This document shows, piece by piece, positions 6,703-15,779 of a stretch of DNA of 39,962 bases. The stretch's first letter is position 1. Each line of letters opens with the position of its first letter. The translations under genes were made by a program, and so were the position numbers. The stretch covers positions 1 through 39,962 of the forward strand of contig JAEDOD010000007.1 of the NCBI GenBank assembly GCA_016302165.1, in the 5' to 3' direction. The notes beneath the pieces are model-generated. The model searched no databases, was not told the DNA's origin, and saw only the letters and a program-made list of their open reading frames with translations. The stretch is from Sphaerochaetaceae bacterium (GTDB lineage: Bacteria; Spirochaetota; Spirochaetia; Sphaerochaetales; Sphaerochaetaceae).

Positions 6703-7845
6703 GTGAAACGTATTTATCTAGACAATGGATCTACATCTTTTCCCAAGGCTCCTGGCCTGGGAAGGAGAATCATGGAATATGTTGAAGAAGGAGTGGTAAA
6801 CCCAAACAGGACAGAAAGCGGACTTTCCTACTCTGCATTCTCTGTCTCCTATTCCCTGAGGGAAAAGCTGTCAAAGCTATACCACCATCCCTATCCTGAA
6901 TCCATTGCCTTTACCCGGAATGTAACGGAAGCCTTGAATTGGATAATCAAAGGCCTCTTCACTTCCTCTGACCATGTAATAGTGTCGTCAAATGAGCATA
7001 ACGCTGTCATGAGGCCCTTAGTGCAGAAGGGTATCCCCTTCTCCCGCATTCCCTCGACAATAGAAGGATACAACGATTACTCCTCTCTGGAGTCTCTCCT
7101 GAGACCAGAAACAAAGGCAATTATCATAAATGCCGCCGGCAATGTATCGGGAGCTATACAGGACCTGGAGACTCCAGCTAATTTTGCCTATTCCCATGGT
7201 CTATTGTTCTTTGTGGACTCAGCCCAGGCTTCCCCTTTTGTCGAAATAGACATGGAGAAGCTTCACCTCAAAGGAGTTGCCTTCACTGGCCATAAGTCAA
7301 TGCTGGGACCTCAGGGCATAGGTGGAATGGTCCTCTCAAGAGAAATAGCCCTTTCCATCCCCCCTCTGATTGCAGGAGGAACTGGAAGCATGAGCGACAG
7401 CGAGGAGATACCCTCATTCCTTCCCGACAGGCTAAATCCTGGTACAGAGAATATGTTGGGAATCATAGGGCTGGAACACTCCCTCTCCTATATTGAGAAT
7501 AACTGGGATGAACTGAGGACAAATGAAATGGAGAAAACTCTTCGCCTTATGGAGGAACTGGAAAGGACGGAAGGCATAGTAATGAAGGGAGCTCCCAGGA
7601 ATCGGGAAAGGACCAATGTAATTTCAATCTGCACTGAAGGAATCGACGAAGCTGAATTTGCTGCCCTTCTTCTGGAAAAGGGAGGAATAGAGACCCGAGT
7701 CGGTCTCCACTGCGCTCCTTCAGCCCACAAAAGCCTTGGAACATTCCCCAGGGGAACAGTAAGATTCTCACCTGGCCCCTTCACCACAGATGATGAAATC
7801 GACAATACAATCAAGATAGTCAGGGAGATAATGAAGAATGTCTAG
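6703..7845 (+). CDS. NifS/CsdB-like cysteine desulfurase (class V aminotransferase)
   Basis: The 380-residue fold-type I PLP enzyme starts KRIYLDNGSTSFPK, like cysteine desulfurase and selenocysteine lyase family proteins. It has the PLP-binding Asp172 and Gln175 (VDSAQ), the Schiff-base Lys198 in FTGHKSMLGPQG, and a candidate catalytic Cys337 in GLHCAPSAHK. It would supply sulfur or selenium for molybdenum-cofactor maturation, as the next gene suggests. The start is GTG. The ATG two bases upstream is out of frame and is followed directly by TGA. No Shine-Dalgarno is visible, consistent with leaderless translation. Its 3' end overlaps the next gene by 8 nt. Confidence 0.88.
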   Translation: MKRIYLDNGSTSFPKAPGLGRRIMEYVEEGVVNPNRTESGLSYSAFSVSYSLREKLSKLYHHPYPESIAFTRNVTEALNWIIKGLFTSSDHVIVSSNEHNAVMRPLVQKGIPFSRIPSTIEGYNDYSSLESLLRPETKAIIINAAGNVSGAIQDLETPANFAYSHGLLFFVDSAQASPFVEIDMEKLHLKGVAFTGHKSMLGPQGIGGMVLSREIALSIPPLIAGGTGSMSDSEEIPSFLPDRLNPGTENMLGIIGLEHSLSYIENNWDELRTNEMEKTLRLMEELERTEGIVMKGAPRNRERTNVISICTEGIDEAEFAALLLEKGGIETRVGLHCAPSAHKSLGTFPRGTVRFSPGPFTTDDEIDNTIKIVREIMKNV

Positions 7846-8779
7846 AACCATGTATTCAAAACTATACGGTCTGATGGAAAAGGGAGATGTGGAAAGAAGA
7901 ACCATACTCTCACCTTTTGCTGTAGCTCTCTTTCAGGATGGGGAACTGAAATACCACGAAGGAGAAGGAGATTGGGATAAGGCTGATGTGGTGGAGACCA
8001 TAAAGGCAGAGCCCCACCTGGTGATATTTGGAGGTGGCCATGTATCCAAGGCCATTGCAGACAACGCCCATCTATTGTCCATGAAGGTGACAGTAATCGA
8101 TGAAAGAAGCGAAATGGCCAACAGGGAAAGGTTCACCCATGGAGAAGAGATCATAGTTGAAAGCTACAGCTCATTCTTCAATGGAGACCATGACTTCTTC
8201 CGCCCCTACTACATAATAGTCACCCACGGCCATATCCATGACAAAGCAGCTCTCCGTTGGTGCCTCGGAAAGAAATACGCATACCTGGGAATGATTGGAA
8301 GCAAGGGCAAGGTGGCCAAAACCTTTGCCGCCCTGGAGGAGGAAGGAATCAGCGAAGACCTTCTCTCCACTGTACACGCTCCCATCGGTCTTCCAATTGG
8401 AGCTGTAACTCCCGAAGAAATAGCAATCTCCATCCTTTCTGAAATCATACAGGTCTTCCGTGAGACAAAATACTCCGTAACCCTGGATCCCCAATACCTG
8501 AAGAAGGCATCTGGAGACCAAGGAATAGCTGCAAGAATAATCGAGAAGTCTGGTTCAGCTCCAAGGGCTGTAGGATCTGAAATCTTCATTTCCAGAAGCG
8601 GTGAAGTCTATGGCACTGTCGGTGGAGGAAAGGTGGAGAAGGAGACAATCGATGAAGCAAGGCGCATGCTTGAGGACGGAAGCGGCGAAAAGGTCATCCA
8701 CTACAATCTTTCAGCAGCTTCAGACCTTGGAATGATTTGCGGGGGAGATGTGACCATTCTCTTTACAAGAGTCTCCTGA
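7838..8779 (+). CDS. XdhC/CoxI-family molybdenum hydroxylase maturation factor, permuted domain order
   Basis: XdhC proteins bind molybdenum cofactor and help load the terminal sulfur (or selenium) ligand. This 313-residue protein has the XdhC Rossmann domain first (LVIFGGGHVSKAI at about residues 61-73, IGSKGKV later). The XdhC/CoxI domain comes last (IIEKSGSAPRAVGSEIFI, GTVGGGKVE, SDLGMICGGDV at about residues 225-310). Canonical XdhC has the reverse order. Coupling to the desulfurase gene by an 8-nt overlap supports a joint role in cofactor chalcogenation. A later ATG (MYSKLYG, 12 nt downstream) is an alternative start. The gene ends 4 nt from a convergent kinase gene. Confidence 0.85.
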   Translation: MSRTMYSKLYGLMEKGDVERRTILSPFAVALFQDGELKYHEGEGDWDKADVVETIKAEPHLVIFGGGHVSKAIADNAHLLSMKVTVIDERSEMANRERFTHGEEIIVESYSSFFNGDHDFFRPYYIIVTHGHIHDKAALRWCLGKKYAYLGMIGSKGKVAKTFAALEEEGISEDLLSTVHAPIGLPIGAVTPEEIAISILSEIIQVFRETKYSVTLDPQYLKKASGDQGIAARIIEKSGSAPRAVGSEIFISRSGEVYGTVGGGKVEKETIDEARRMLEDGSGEKVIHYNLSAASDLGMICGGDVTILFTRVS

Positions 8780-8783
8780 TGCC

Positions 8784-11651
8784 CTATCCCCTGGAAAGGA
8801 TAGCCTCTATTATTTCAGAGACCAGAGTGTTGTTCTCCAAAGGCTTTGGAACATGACCATCCATACCAGCCTCAAATGCCTTCCTTCTGTCTTCAGGGAA
8901 GGCATTTGCTGTCATGGAGAGAATAGGAACGGAAGCTCTTACCTTATCCTTAAGGTTCCTTATTCTTCTGGCTGCTTCATATCCATCCATTTCCGGCATC
9001 TGTATATCCATCAGGACTATATCGAAAGGTGAAGGAGAATTCTCAACCTTCTCCACTCCATCCATTCCATTTACAGCGCACTCAACCTTCATGCCTATAT
9101 CTTCCAGAACTATCTGTGCTATCTCCCTATTCAGCTCATTATCTTCCACAAGAAGGACTCTCTTTCCTCTAAGATCCATCTCCTTCCTGGTGGTGAAGAT
9201 ATGGCCCTGGCCTATTTCCCTGTTGGTGAGAGCCTCTTGGATTTCTGAGAAGAATACAGGTTTCGGTGCATATACATCCACTCCATAGGACTCCAGATTC
9301 CTTTCATTTTCCTGGAGCCTATATGCTGTGACCACCATAAGGGCCTTCTCTCCAGCCATATCCTTCAGTGTCCTGATGGCCTCCATCCCTTCCTTTCTTG
9401 GGATTGTCATATCCATGAAGACCAGATCCTTTCCGGGGGCCTTTTCCTTAGCCTCAGAAAAGTTTTCGGCAACCTCGGAATCTATTCCCATACGCATGAG
9501 AAGGGAAGGAAGATTGGTCACTGTCTTTGTGTTTCCAGCCACAAGAGCCTTCTTCCCTGTCCAATACTGGATGGAGCCCACTGTAACATCCACCACCGGT
9601 AGAGGAAGGGTGACTATGAATTCGCTTCCCTCACCTTCCTTGCTGGTGACAGTTATATCTCCTCCCATAAGGAAAGCAAGATTTCTTGTTATGGACATTC
9701 CCAGTCCCGTGCCCTGTATTCTGGACACAGTAGTATTTCTCTCCCTTTCAAAGGGCTCCCATATTTTTTCCAGGAAGGAAGGAGACATTCCTATTCCGTT
9801 GTCCTTAATAGAGAAGATGAACTCTATCCTGCCATCATCACCTCCGCCCTTTTCATGGACAGAAAGCCATATATCTCCTCCTTCAGGAGTGTATTTAATG
9901 GCATTGGTCACACAGTTAAGCAGGATCTGGCTCAGTCTTACCTTATCTACAAGTACATTTTCATGTACCAGGTCCTCAACACTTATATGAAGCATCTGAC
10001 CCTTTGCAGCAACAGAAGTTTCGGTAATGCTTTCGATGGACGCAAATACATCCTTGATACATACAGCGCTCTCGTCAAGATTCACCTTGCCGCCTTCAAT
10101 GGCTGTCATATCCAGAATATCGTTAAGAAGGGCAAGAAGCTGCTTGGAGGACTGCTCTATCTTCCCAAGATAATTCTCCTCCTTCTCATAGTCCTTTATG
10201 TTGGCCAGGGCAAGATTGGTGTATCCGATGATGGCATTCATAGGAGTACGAAGGTCATGGGACATATTGGCAAGGAAGGTTCCCTTGGCCTTGGTGGCCT
10301 CTTCTGCCTTGGCCAGTGCTGTCTCAAGTTTTTCCTGCTCTGCCCTTTCCTTCTCCACCAGGTCAGTCACCTGACGGATTGTAATGATGATGAAAGGCTT
10401 TCTTTTCTTCTCACCTCTACGGAAGATGAACTGGATGTAAGTCTTCCTCTGTCCATCGAAGAACTCCTCTACAAACTGCTGGCTGGAATTCCTGTTTTTC
10501 CTTACTTTGTCCAGATGACTGTAGAAAAGCATCATGAAATCCCTTTCCTCTCCTCCATATTCCCTGGAAAAGAAGGATATGAGAGATGAAATGGGTACGA
10601 CAACTCCTAGGGAGGCATTGAGACTACGGAAGGAGGAGCTGGGCTTTATCACCTCCACTCCATCCATGTTGTCGATAAGAAGCACAAGGTCATCGTTATC
10701 AAGGATTCCATCTACAATGAGCCTCCTCTCCCTCATGTTGTTTCTTGTGGAAAAGGCAAAGTATATAAGGGTGTAGGCAACATAGATGAAGAAGATGGCC
10801 ATCAAGGCGATAAATAGATTATTTCCACTACTTCCAGAGCGAAGGGCTATTTCCTTGACAAAATCCAGAGGGAAGGCCATCAATACATAGTATCCACCCC
10901 CTTCAAGCCTTGAAACAAAGGCCACATGGCTTCCGTTCCTATAGCTTGTGCTGACATCATAGACTTCTCCCAGTGGGATCTGGCCAGAAGAAGGGAAGCT
11001 GTCATTTTCGGAAAGCTCCACTATATCCATGTTCAAGACTTCTGGATTACTTGTTCCCACCACTATCCCTTCCGGGGATATTACAGATACTTCCACGTTA
11101 AAACTGAATATGGTTCCTTCCAGAAAGGACGCAAGATTCTTCTGGCTTATAAAGCCGATAAAGACACCTGATATTTCACCATCGTTGTATACAGGAGAGA
11201 AGAAGCCCATCATGGACTCTCCATTGAGACGGGAGTTCTGTACATCACAGATTCCTGTCTCTCCTTTCATGCCTCTAATATAGTAGGATCTGTCGGAGCA
11301 GTCAGCCTCAGCTCCTGAGGAAGTGTGGCTGATTCCTTCAGTGTTGAGAAATCTTATGTAGTCGAAGCTTGTATTCTGCTCAATCTCCTCCAGGGCTTCC
11401 AGCATCTTGCCTTCACTGGAAAGCTCCTGGCTATAGGCGAAGGCCAGGGATGACACCAATGTCCTGTATCCGTTCATCTTCTCTGAAAGGAAATCTGCCT
11501 TACGTCTTGTGGCCTCAGACAGAAGCTCCCTGCTGTTTTCTTCCGCTTCCCTGAGATTTTCTGTTCTATACACCATGAGATGTATGAGGATCAGCACTAC
11601 TGCAAGAACTACAGGCAGCATTCTCTTAAGAAAAAAGCCGAGCTTCCCCAT
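8784..11651 (-). CDS. Hybrid sensor histidine kinase with two receiver domains
   Basis: The 955-residue membrane protein has TM1 at about residues 11-28, a periplasmic Cache-like sensor to about 275, and TM2 at about 280-302. A cytosolic linker with PAS-like features and a short coiled coil follows. The HisKA domain is FLANMSHDLRTPMNA (His465) and the ATPase domain has DNGIGMS and GTGLGMSI. The first receiver has Asp747 (VFMDMTIP). The second, canonical receiver has Asp882 (VLMDIQMP, with the upstream acidic VEDN). No HPt domain is present and no response regulator with DNA-binding output lies in the window, so its target is elsewhere. A GGAGGGG site precedes the ATG. Its position beside selenium and purine genes hints at, but does not prove, a role in sensing their substrates. 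Confidence 0.92.
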   Translation of the reverse strand: MGKLGFFLKRMLPVVLAVVLILIHLMVYRTENLREAEENSRELLSEATRRKADFLSEKMNGYRTLVSSLAFAYSQELSSEGKMLEALEEIEQNTSFDYIRFLNTEGISHTSSGAEADCSDRSYYIRGMKGETGICDVQNSRLNGESMMGFFSPVYNDGEISGVFIGFISQKNLASFLEGTIFSFNVEVSVISPEGIVVGTSNPEVLNMDIVELSENDSFPSSGQIPLGEVYDVSTSYRNGSHVAFVSRLEGGGYYVLMAFPLDFVKEIALRSGSSGNNLFIALMAIFFIYVAYTLIYFAFSTRNNMRERRLIVDGILDNDDLVLLIDNMDGVEVIKPSSSFRSLNASLGVVVPISSLISFFSREYGGEERDFMMLFYSHLDKVRKNRNSSQQFVEEFFDGQRKTYIQFIFRRGEKKRKPFIIITIRQVTDLVEKERAEQEKLETALAKAEEATKAKGTFLANMSHDLRTPMNAIIGYTNLALANIKDYEKEENYLGKIEQSSKQLLALLNDILDMTAIEGGKVNLDESAVCIKDVFASIESITETSVAAKGQMLHISVEDLVHENVLVDKVRLSQILLNCVTNAIKYTPEGGDIWLSVHEKGGGDDGRIEFIFSIKDNGIGMSPSFLEKIWEPFERERNTTVSRIQGTGLGMSITRNLAFLMGGDITVTSKEGEGSEFIVTLPLPVVDVTVGSIQYWTGKKALVAGNTKTVTNLPSLLMRMGIDSEVAENFSEAKEKAPGKDLVFMDMTIPRKEGMEAIRTLKDMAGEKALMVVTAYRLQENERNLESYGVDVYAPKPVFFSEIQEALTNREIGQGHIFTTRKEMDLRGKRVLLVEDNELNREIAQIVLEDIGMKVECAVNGMDGVEKVENSPSPFDIVLMDIQMPEMDGYEAARRIRNLKDKVRASVPILSMTANAFPEDRRKAFEAGMDGHVPKPLENNTLVSEIIEAILSRG

Positions 11652-11730
11652 TACATCCCCTCCAACACTAATACTCTACCATAGCAGAGAAACAAAGTGC
11701 AAAGAATAATAATTCTTTATTGAAAAACAA

Positions 11731-12756
11731 TCAGAGAATCTTCTCCAGTTCATCCAGATCCTTGTCTGTAGTGGACCAGGAGGTACAGAATCTGATTGCT
11801 GTATGGTCCTTGTCCACCAGTTCCCAGAAGCCGAATCTCACCTTCTCTGAAAGCTTTTTCATCTTTTCATTATCCACCACTACATACTGCTGGTTTGTAG
11901 GGCTTTCCATGTAGAACCTATATCCCTTGGATGAAAGGATGGACTTCAACCTTTCAGCCTTCTCCATGGCATTCCTTCCAAGCTGGAAATAGTAGCCATC
12001 TGTAAAGAGGGCATCAAACTGGACACCCAGAAGCCTTCCCTTTGCAAGAAGGGCTCCATGCTGCTTCTTCATGGCATAGAAATGCTCCGGCCTTCTCTTT
12101 CCAGAGAATACTACAGCTTCCCCGCAAAGTGCCCCGCACTTGGTTCCTCCGATGTAGAAGATATCACATAGGTCAGCGATATCCCTAAGAGTAACGTCGG
12201 TGGAAGGGCTCTCAAGACCGTAGGCAAGTCTGGCTCCATCCAGAAACAGTGGAATGGAATAGCTGTCGCATATACCTCTCAGCTTCTCCAGCTCCTTCTT
12301 CGAGTACAGTGTTCCATTTTCTGTAGGATGGGAAATATAGACCATACCTGGATAGACGATGGCATCCTTGTTTCCATCCCTATGGTATGCATCCAGATAT
12401 GACTCCAGGTCCTTACTGTCAATCTTTCCATTCTTCTCCTTAATGGTAAGAACTTTGTGGCCTGAGTATTCGATGGCTCCAGCCTCATGGGTGTTGATAT
12501 GGCCTGTAGATGCACTTATTACACCCTCAAAGGGCTTGAGAATAGTGGATATGATAAGCTGGTTGGTCTGGGTTCCTCCTACTATCAGTTCCACATCAAT
12601 GTCTTCCCGGCCTATGGCAGCCTTTATCTTCTCTACAGCTGAAGAGGTGAACTTATCTTCTCCGTAGCCGGGAACATATTCCATATTTGTTTCAATAAGC
12701 CTTTCCAGAACCTTTGGAGAGGCTCCATTATTGTAGTCACATTCAAAAGAAAGCAT
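11731..12756 (-). CDS. Low-specificity threonine aldolase / beta-eliminating lyase family PLP enzyme
   Basis: This 341-residue fold-type I PLP enzyme has FLDGARLAYG (PLP-binding Asp173) and YIGGTKCGALCGE with Schiff-base Lys206, the hallmarks of threonine aldolases. It would cleave L-threonine or L-allo-threonine to glycine and acetaldehyde, or a related beta-hydroxy amino acid. Glycine is a product or intermediate of some anaerobic purine-degradation routes, so the enzyme could link to the surrounding locus, but that is inference. GGGGAGG lies 7 nt before the ATG and it has its own promoter. No strong terminator follows; only an AT-rich 7-bp hairpin near 11707-11724. Confidence 0.88.
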   Translation of the reverse strand: MLSFECDYNNGASPKVLERLIETNMEYVPGYGEDKFTSSAVEKIKAAIGREDIDVELIVGGTQTNQLIISTILKPFEGVISASTGHINTHEAGAIEYSGHKVLTIKEKNGKIDSKDLESYLDAYHRDGNKDAIVYPGMVYISHPTENGTLYSKKELEKLRGICDSYSIPLFLDGARLAYGLESPSTDVTLRDIADLCDIFYIGGTKCGALCGEAVVFSGKRRPEHFYAMKKQHGALLAKGRLLGVQFDALFTDGYYFQLGRNAMEKAERLKSILSSKGYRFYMESPTNQQYVVVDNEKMKKLSEKVRFGFWELVDKDHTAIRFCTSWSTTDKDLDELEKIL

Positions 12757-12773
12757 TTTCGTCCTCCCCTTAG

Positions 12774-12802
12774 ATTCTAGTAGGAGAGCTCTTCTTCTAC
12801 AA
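12774..12802 (-). promoter_or_regulatory. Predicted promoter of the threonine-aldolase-like gene
   Basis: On the minus strand TTGTAG is separated by 17 bp from TAGAAT, 18 bp before the start codon. Confidence 0.45.
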
Positions 12803-12857
12803 CACGGAAGAAGGAATTTGCCATTCCAAGACGAAAGATTATGACTTTAAGTTTTAC

Positions 12858-12890
12858 AGAAAAAAGAATATGGCGGACCGAAGCCCGCCA
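12858..12890 (-). terminator. Terminator of the ygfK-xdhD operon
   Basis: On the minus strand TGGCGGGC pairs with GTCCGCCA across a TTCG tetraloop, followed by TATTCTTTTTT. It starts 7 nt past the xdhD stop. This is one of the strongest terminators in the window. Confidence 0.92.
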
Positions 12891-12896
12891 CGACAA

Positions 12897-15779
12897 TCAG
12901 ATTTTTCCCAGTCCCTTGAGAATCTTCTCAGGAGTCATAGGCCAGCTGCGTACCCAGACGCCGCAGGCATCGTGGATTGCAATGCCGATGGCTGGGGCAG
13001 CTCCATTGCAGGCTATTTCACTGATGGACTTTGCACCATAAGGACCATCTGGATCATCCACATCAATCAAGACGCTCTTGAAGTCTTCAGGAGCATCGCC
13101 AATCATTGGAGCGCCATAGTCTGTAAGGTTTGCATTGATGGTGGTTCCATTCTTGTCCAGGATGATTCCTTCATAGAGTGAATGACCTATGGACTTCATG
13201 ACAGCACCATACATCTGGCAAAGAGCAACCTCCGGATTAATAGGAGTTCCTGCATCCTGCAGAGCATAGAACTTCTGTACCTTGACTTCTCCTGTCTTGA
13301 TGTTTACTGCCACCTGGGCGAAGTGGGCTCCATAAGGAACTGAAGATGCTGCTGTGACAAAGGAGCCATGGGCAATCATCTGTCCCCTTCCCGTTCCGCT
13401 TATTGCTGTATGGGAGAGCTCTGAATAGGTAATCTCCTTTCCGCTCTTCTTCGACCAAACCACTCCTGGAGCCTTTACATCAAGGTCTGCCTTATCTTCT
13501 TCCATCTGCAGTGCAGCTTCCTGGAGAATCAGCTCCTTAAGCTTCTTTACAGCCACCAGGGAGGCGTTGCCGCTGAAGAATGTTCCGCTGGAAGCATAGG
13601 CACCTGTATCGAAGGCACAGGAATCTGTATCTCCTGATACTACAGTGATTTTGTCCATTGGAAGGCAAAGCACTTCCGAGACAATCTTAGCACTGATGGT
13701 ATCCAGTCCTGTTCCAATATCAGCTCCACCGCTATTGAGGATTACAGTTCCGTCTGTCTCTAGCTTGGCTATGGCTTCAGCATGGTCCAGGCCAGGAAGA
13801 CCTGAGCCCTGCATGATCATGGCAAAGCCCTTTCCAATCTTCCAGTCAGGATCACTACTTGTCTCCTTCTTTCCCCACTCGATCATGTCGCAGCCCTTCT
13901 TGATGGCTTCGCCAAGACCGCAGGATCCTACAGGAACAACGTTTCCTTCCCTTCCTTCTCCCAGGCCCTTGAGGATTTCAAGCATATAGCCTGACTCCAC
14001 ATGGTTCTTCTCCACAATGGTCCTGTAGTCTATTCCAAGCTTTTCAGCCAGCTCAGCTACAGCCATCATAAGGCCATAGGTTCCCTTTGGAGTTCCATAT
14101 CCCTGATATGCTCCTGCAGGAGGAGTATTGGTGTAATAGACCTCCAGGTCATACTTCATGTTCTCCACAGCAAAGAGAGGAAGAGTCTTGGAACAGGAGT
14201 TCATAGGAACTGTAAGTGCATGGTTACCATAAGGGCCTGTATTGGCCTTTACTTCCATGAATATGGCTGTAATGGTTCCATCCTTCTTTCCGCCCATCTT
14301 CACATGGACTCTCATGGGATGACGGGTGCTATTGGCATAGAATTCCTCAGCTCTGGTGTTTCTGTAGTAGACACCCTTTCCTGTAATCCATGCTGCGTAG
14401 GCTGTAAGGTCCTCCACAAGAATATCCTGCTTGCTTCCATATCCTCCGCCTACCCTGGCCTTGATTACATGGACCTTGTTCTCCGGTATCTGGCATACCC
14501 AGCTTACAATTCTTCTTACATGGTAAGGCACCTGGGTAGATGCATGGACCACAAGTCTTCCACCTTCCACTGTGGCGTAGCATACATGAGGTTCAAGAGG
14601 AGTATGCTGGATCTGGCTGGTCTGATAGGTCTCCTCCACTATGGCGTCAGCTTCAGCAAAGCCTTTTTCCACATCTCCGATTCCGCCCTTGTTTGAAGCT
14701 GCAAGGTTACGTCTGATGTCTGCATGGAGAGGGAACTGGTATACTACCTTTCCTTCCCTTTCGTCATCATGACCCTTGTTGTATTCATCAAGGTCAGCTG
14801 GAGCTCCGGCTCTGTATTCAACCTTTCCATTGTGTACCAGCGGGGCTCCTTCCGCCATGGCCTCCTCAACAGTGAATACACCTTCCAAAGGCTCATATTC
14901 CACTTTTATAAGGGAAGCTGCCTTATCTGCAGCCTCAGGGGTTCTGGCCACAATTCCTGCAACCCTGTCACCTACATGTCTCACCTTTCTGTTGAAAAGT
15001 CTTCTGTCATGGGGGCTTGGCTCAGGATTTCCCTGACCTGCCTGCATATAGTAGATATCAGGGCAGTTGAAGGCTGTAATGATTTTCTCCACTCCGTCAA
15101 CCTTCTCAGCTTCGCTGGTGTCGATGGAATTGATGTATGCATGGGCAAAGGGGCTTCTCAGCACATGGAGGCAATAGGCATCGGACGGAACCTTATCCTC
15201 CACAAAGACCTTTTCTCCAGACACCAGGGAGGCGCCGTCAATCTTATCGCAAGGCTTTCCGATGATGTTGAGATTTGGACGGAAGGAAGGAGCAATCTCA
15301 CTTCTGTATTCTCCATAATCCCTTAGCTCTGTGGCAAGCTTCACAGCAAGATAGTAGTGCTCATAGCCTGCATCCCTGATGAATATTCCTGAAAGTACTT
15401 CCTTGATCTCTTCCCTTGTAGGATTTGGGTTCTTCTCCAGAAGCCATGTAAGAATAAGGGCTGCGGCAGGAGCATTGTATGCGCTCTGGACTACTCCTGC
15501 GCTGATCATGGCCTTCTGGACATAGTTCAGCTCCCGCCCATTAAGGAGGCCTTCTGCTGTCCTGATCTCTGCTCCTTCTGCCTGATAGAGGAGAATGAAG
15601 TTTGAATACTTCAGCTTTCCGTTGAAAACTATGGTATCGCTTCCTGCAAAACCTTCCCTGTCGTCACTATCCCTGACGCTGGAGAAGCCAGCTCTATACA
15701 ATACATCACGAAGTCTGTCGTCTTCAGATCCGGACAATACGTAATTTTTTCCGTTGATAGTACACTTAACGTCCATCAT
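12897..15779 (-). CDS. xdhD: Selenium-dependent molybdenum hydroxylase, molybdopterin subunit XdhD (YgfN)
   Basis: The 960-residue protein matches the XdhD/YgfN class (E. coli homologue about 956). Residues about 1-165 keep the fold of a two-domain [2Fe-2S] ferredoxin but have lost all eight ligand cysteines (NSATIGG-type partners are separate). The GECGAC, CGFC and CRC equivalents read DDREGFAGSD, VQSAYN and FIRDAGY. The rest is the molybdopterin domain: ARVGGGYGSKQD, PAGAYQGYGTPKG, NSGGADIGTGLDT, and a C-terminal KSISE carrying the catalytic Glu. It probably oxidises a purine (annotated elsewhere as hypoxanthine oxidase or 'selenate reductase Mo subunit'). It overlaps ygfM by 4 nt. Confidence 0.9.
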   Translation of the reverse strand: MMDVKCTINGKNYVLSGSEDDRLRDVLYRAGFSSVRDSDDREGFAGSDTIVFNGKLKYSNFILLYQAEGAEIRTAEGLLNGRELNYVQKAMISAGVVQSAYNAPAAALILTWLLEKNPNPTREEIKEVLSGIFIRDAGYEHYYLAVKLATELRDYGEYRSEIAPSFRPNLNIIGKPCDKIDGASLVSGEKVFVEDKVPSDAYCLHVLRSPFAHAYINSIDTSEAEKVDGVEKIITAFNCPDIYYMQAGQGNPEPSPHDRRLFNRKVRHVGDRVAGIVARTPEAADKAASLIKVEYEPLEGVFTVEEAMAEGAPLVHNGKVEYRAGAPADLDEYNKGHDDEREGKVVYQFPLHADIRRNLAASNKGGIGDVEKGFAEADAIVEETYQTSQIQHTPLEPHVCYATVEGGRLVVHASTQVPYHVRRIVSWVCQIPENKVHVIKARVGGGYGSKQDILVEDLTAYAAWITGKGVYYRNTRAEEFYANSTRHPMRVHVKMGGKKDGTITAIFMEVKANTGPYGNHALTVPMNSCSKTLPLFAVENMKYDLEVYYTNTPPAGAYQGYGTPKGTYGLMMAVAELAEKLGIDYRTIVEKNHVESGYMLEILKGLGEGREGNVVPVGSCGLGEAIKKGCDMIEWGKKETSSDPDWKIGKGFAMIMQGSGLPGLDHAEAIAKLETDGTVILNSGGADIGTGLDTISAKIVSEVLCLPMDKITVVSGDTDSCAFDTGAYASSGTFFSGNASLVAVKKLKELILQEAALQMEEDKADLDVKAPGVVWSKKSGKEITYSELSHTAISGTGRGQMIAHGSFVTAASSVPYGAHFAQVAVNIKTGEVKVQKFYALQDAGTPINPEVALCQMYGAVMKSIGHSLYEGIILDKNGTTINANLTDYGAPMIGDAPEDFKSVLIDVDDPDGPYGAKSISEIACNGAAPAIGIAIHDACGVWVRSWPMTPEKILKGLGKI

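Noticed and set aside
15287..15779. XdhD cysteine loss as sequencing error or pseudogenisation
   Set aside because: The frame is intact for 960 codons, flanking sequence keeps the domain pattern, and all eight positions are substituted without stops. I also recall the same loss in E. coli XdhD.
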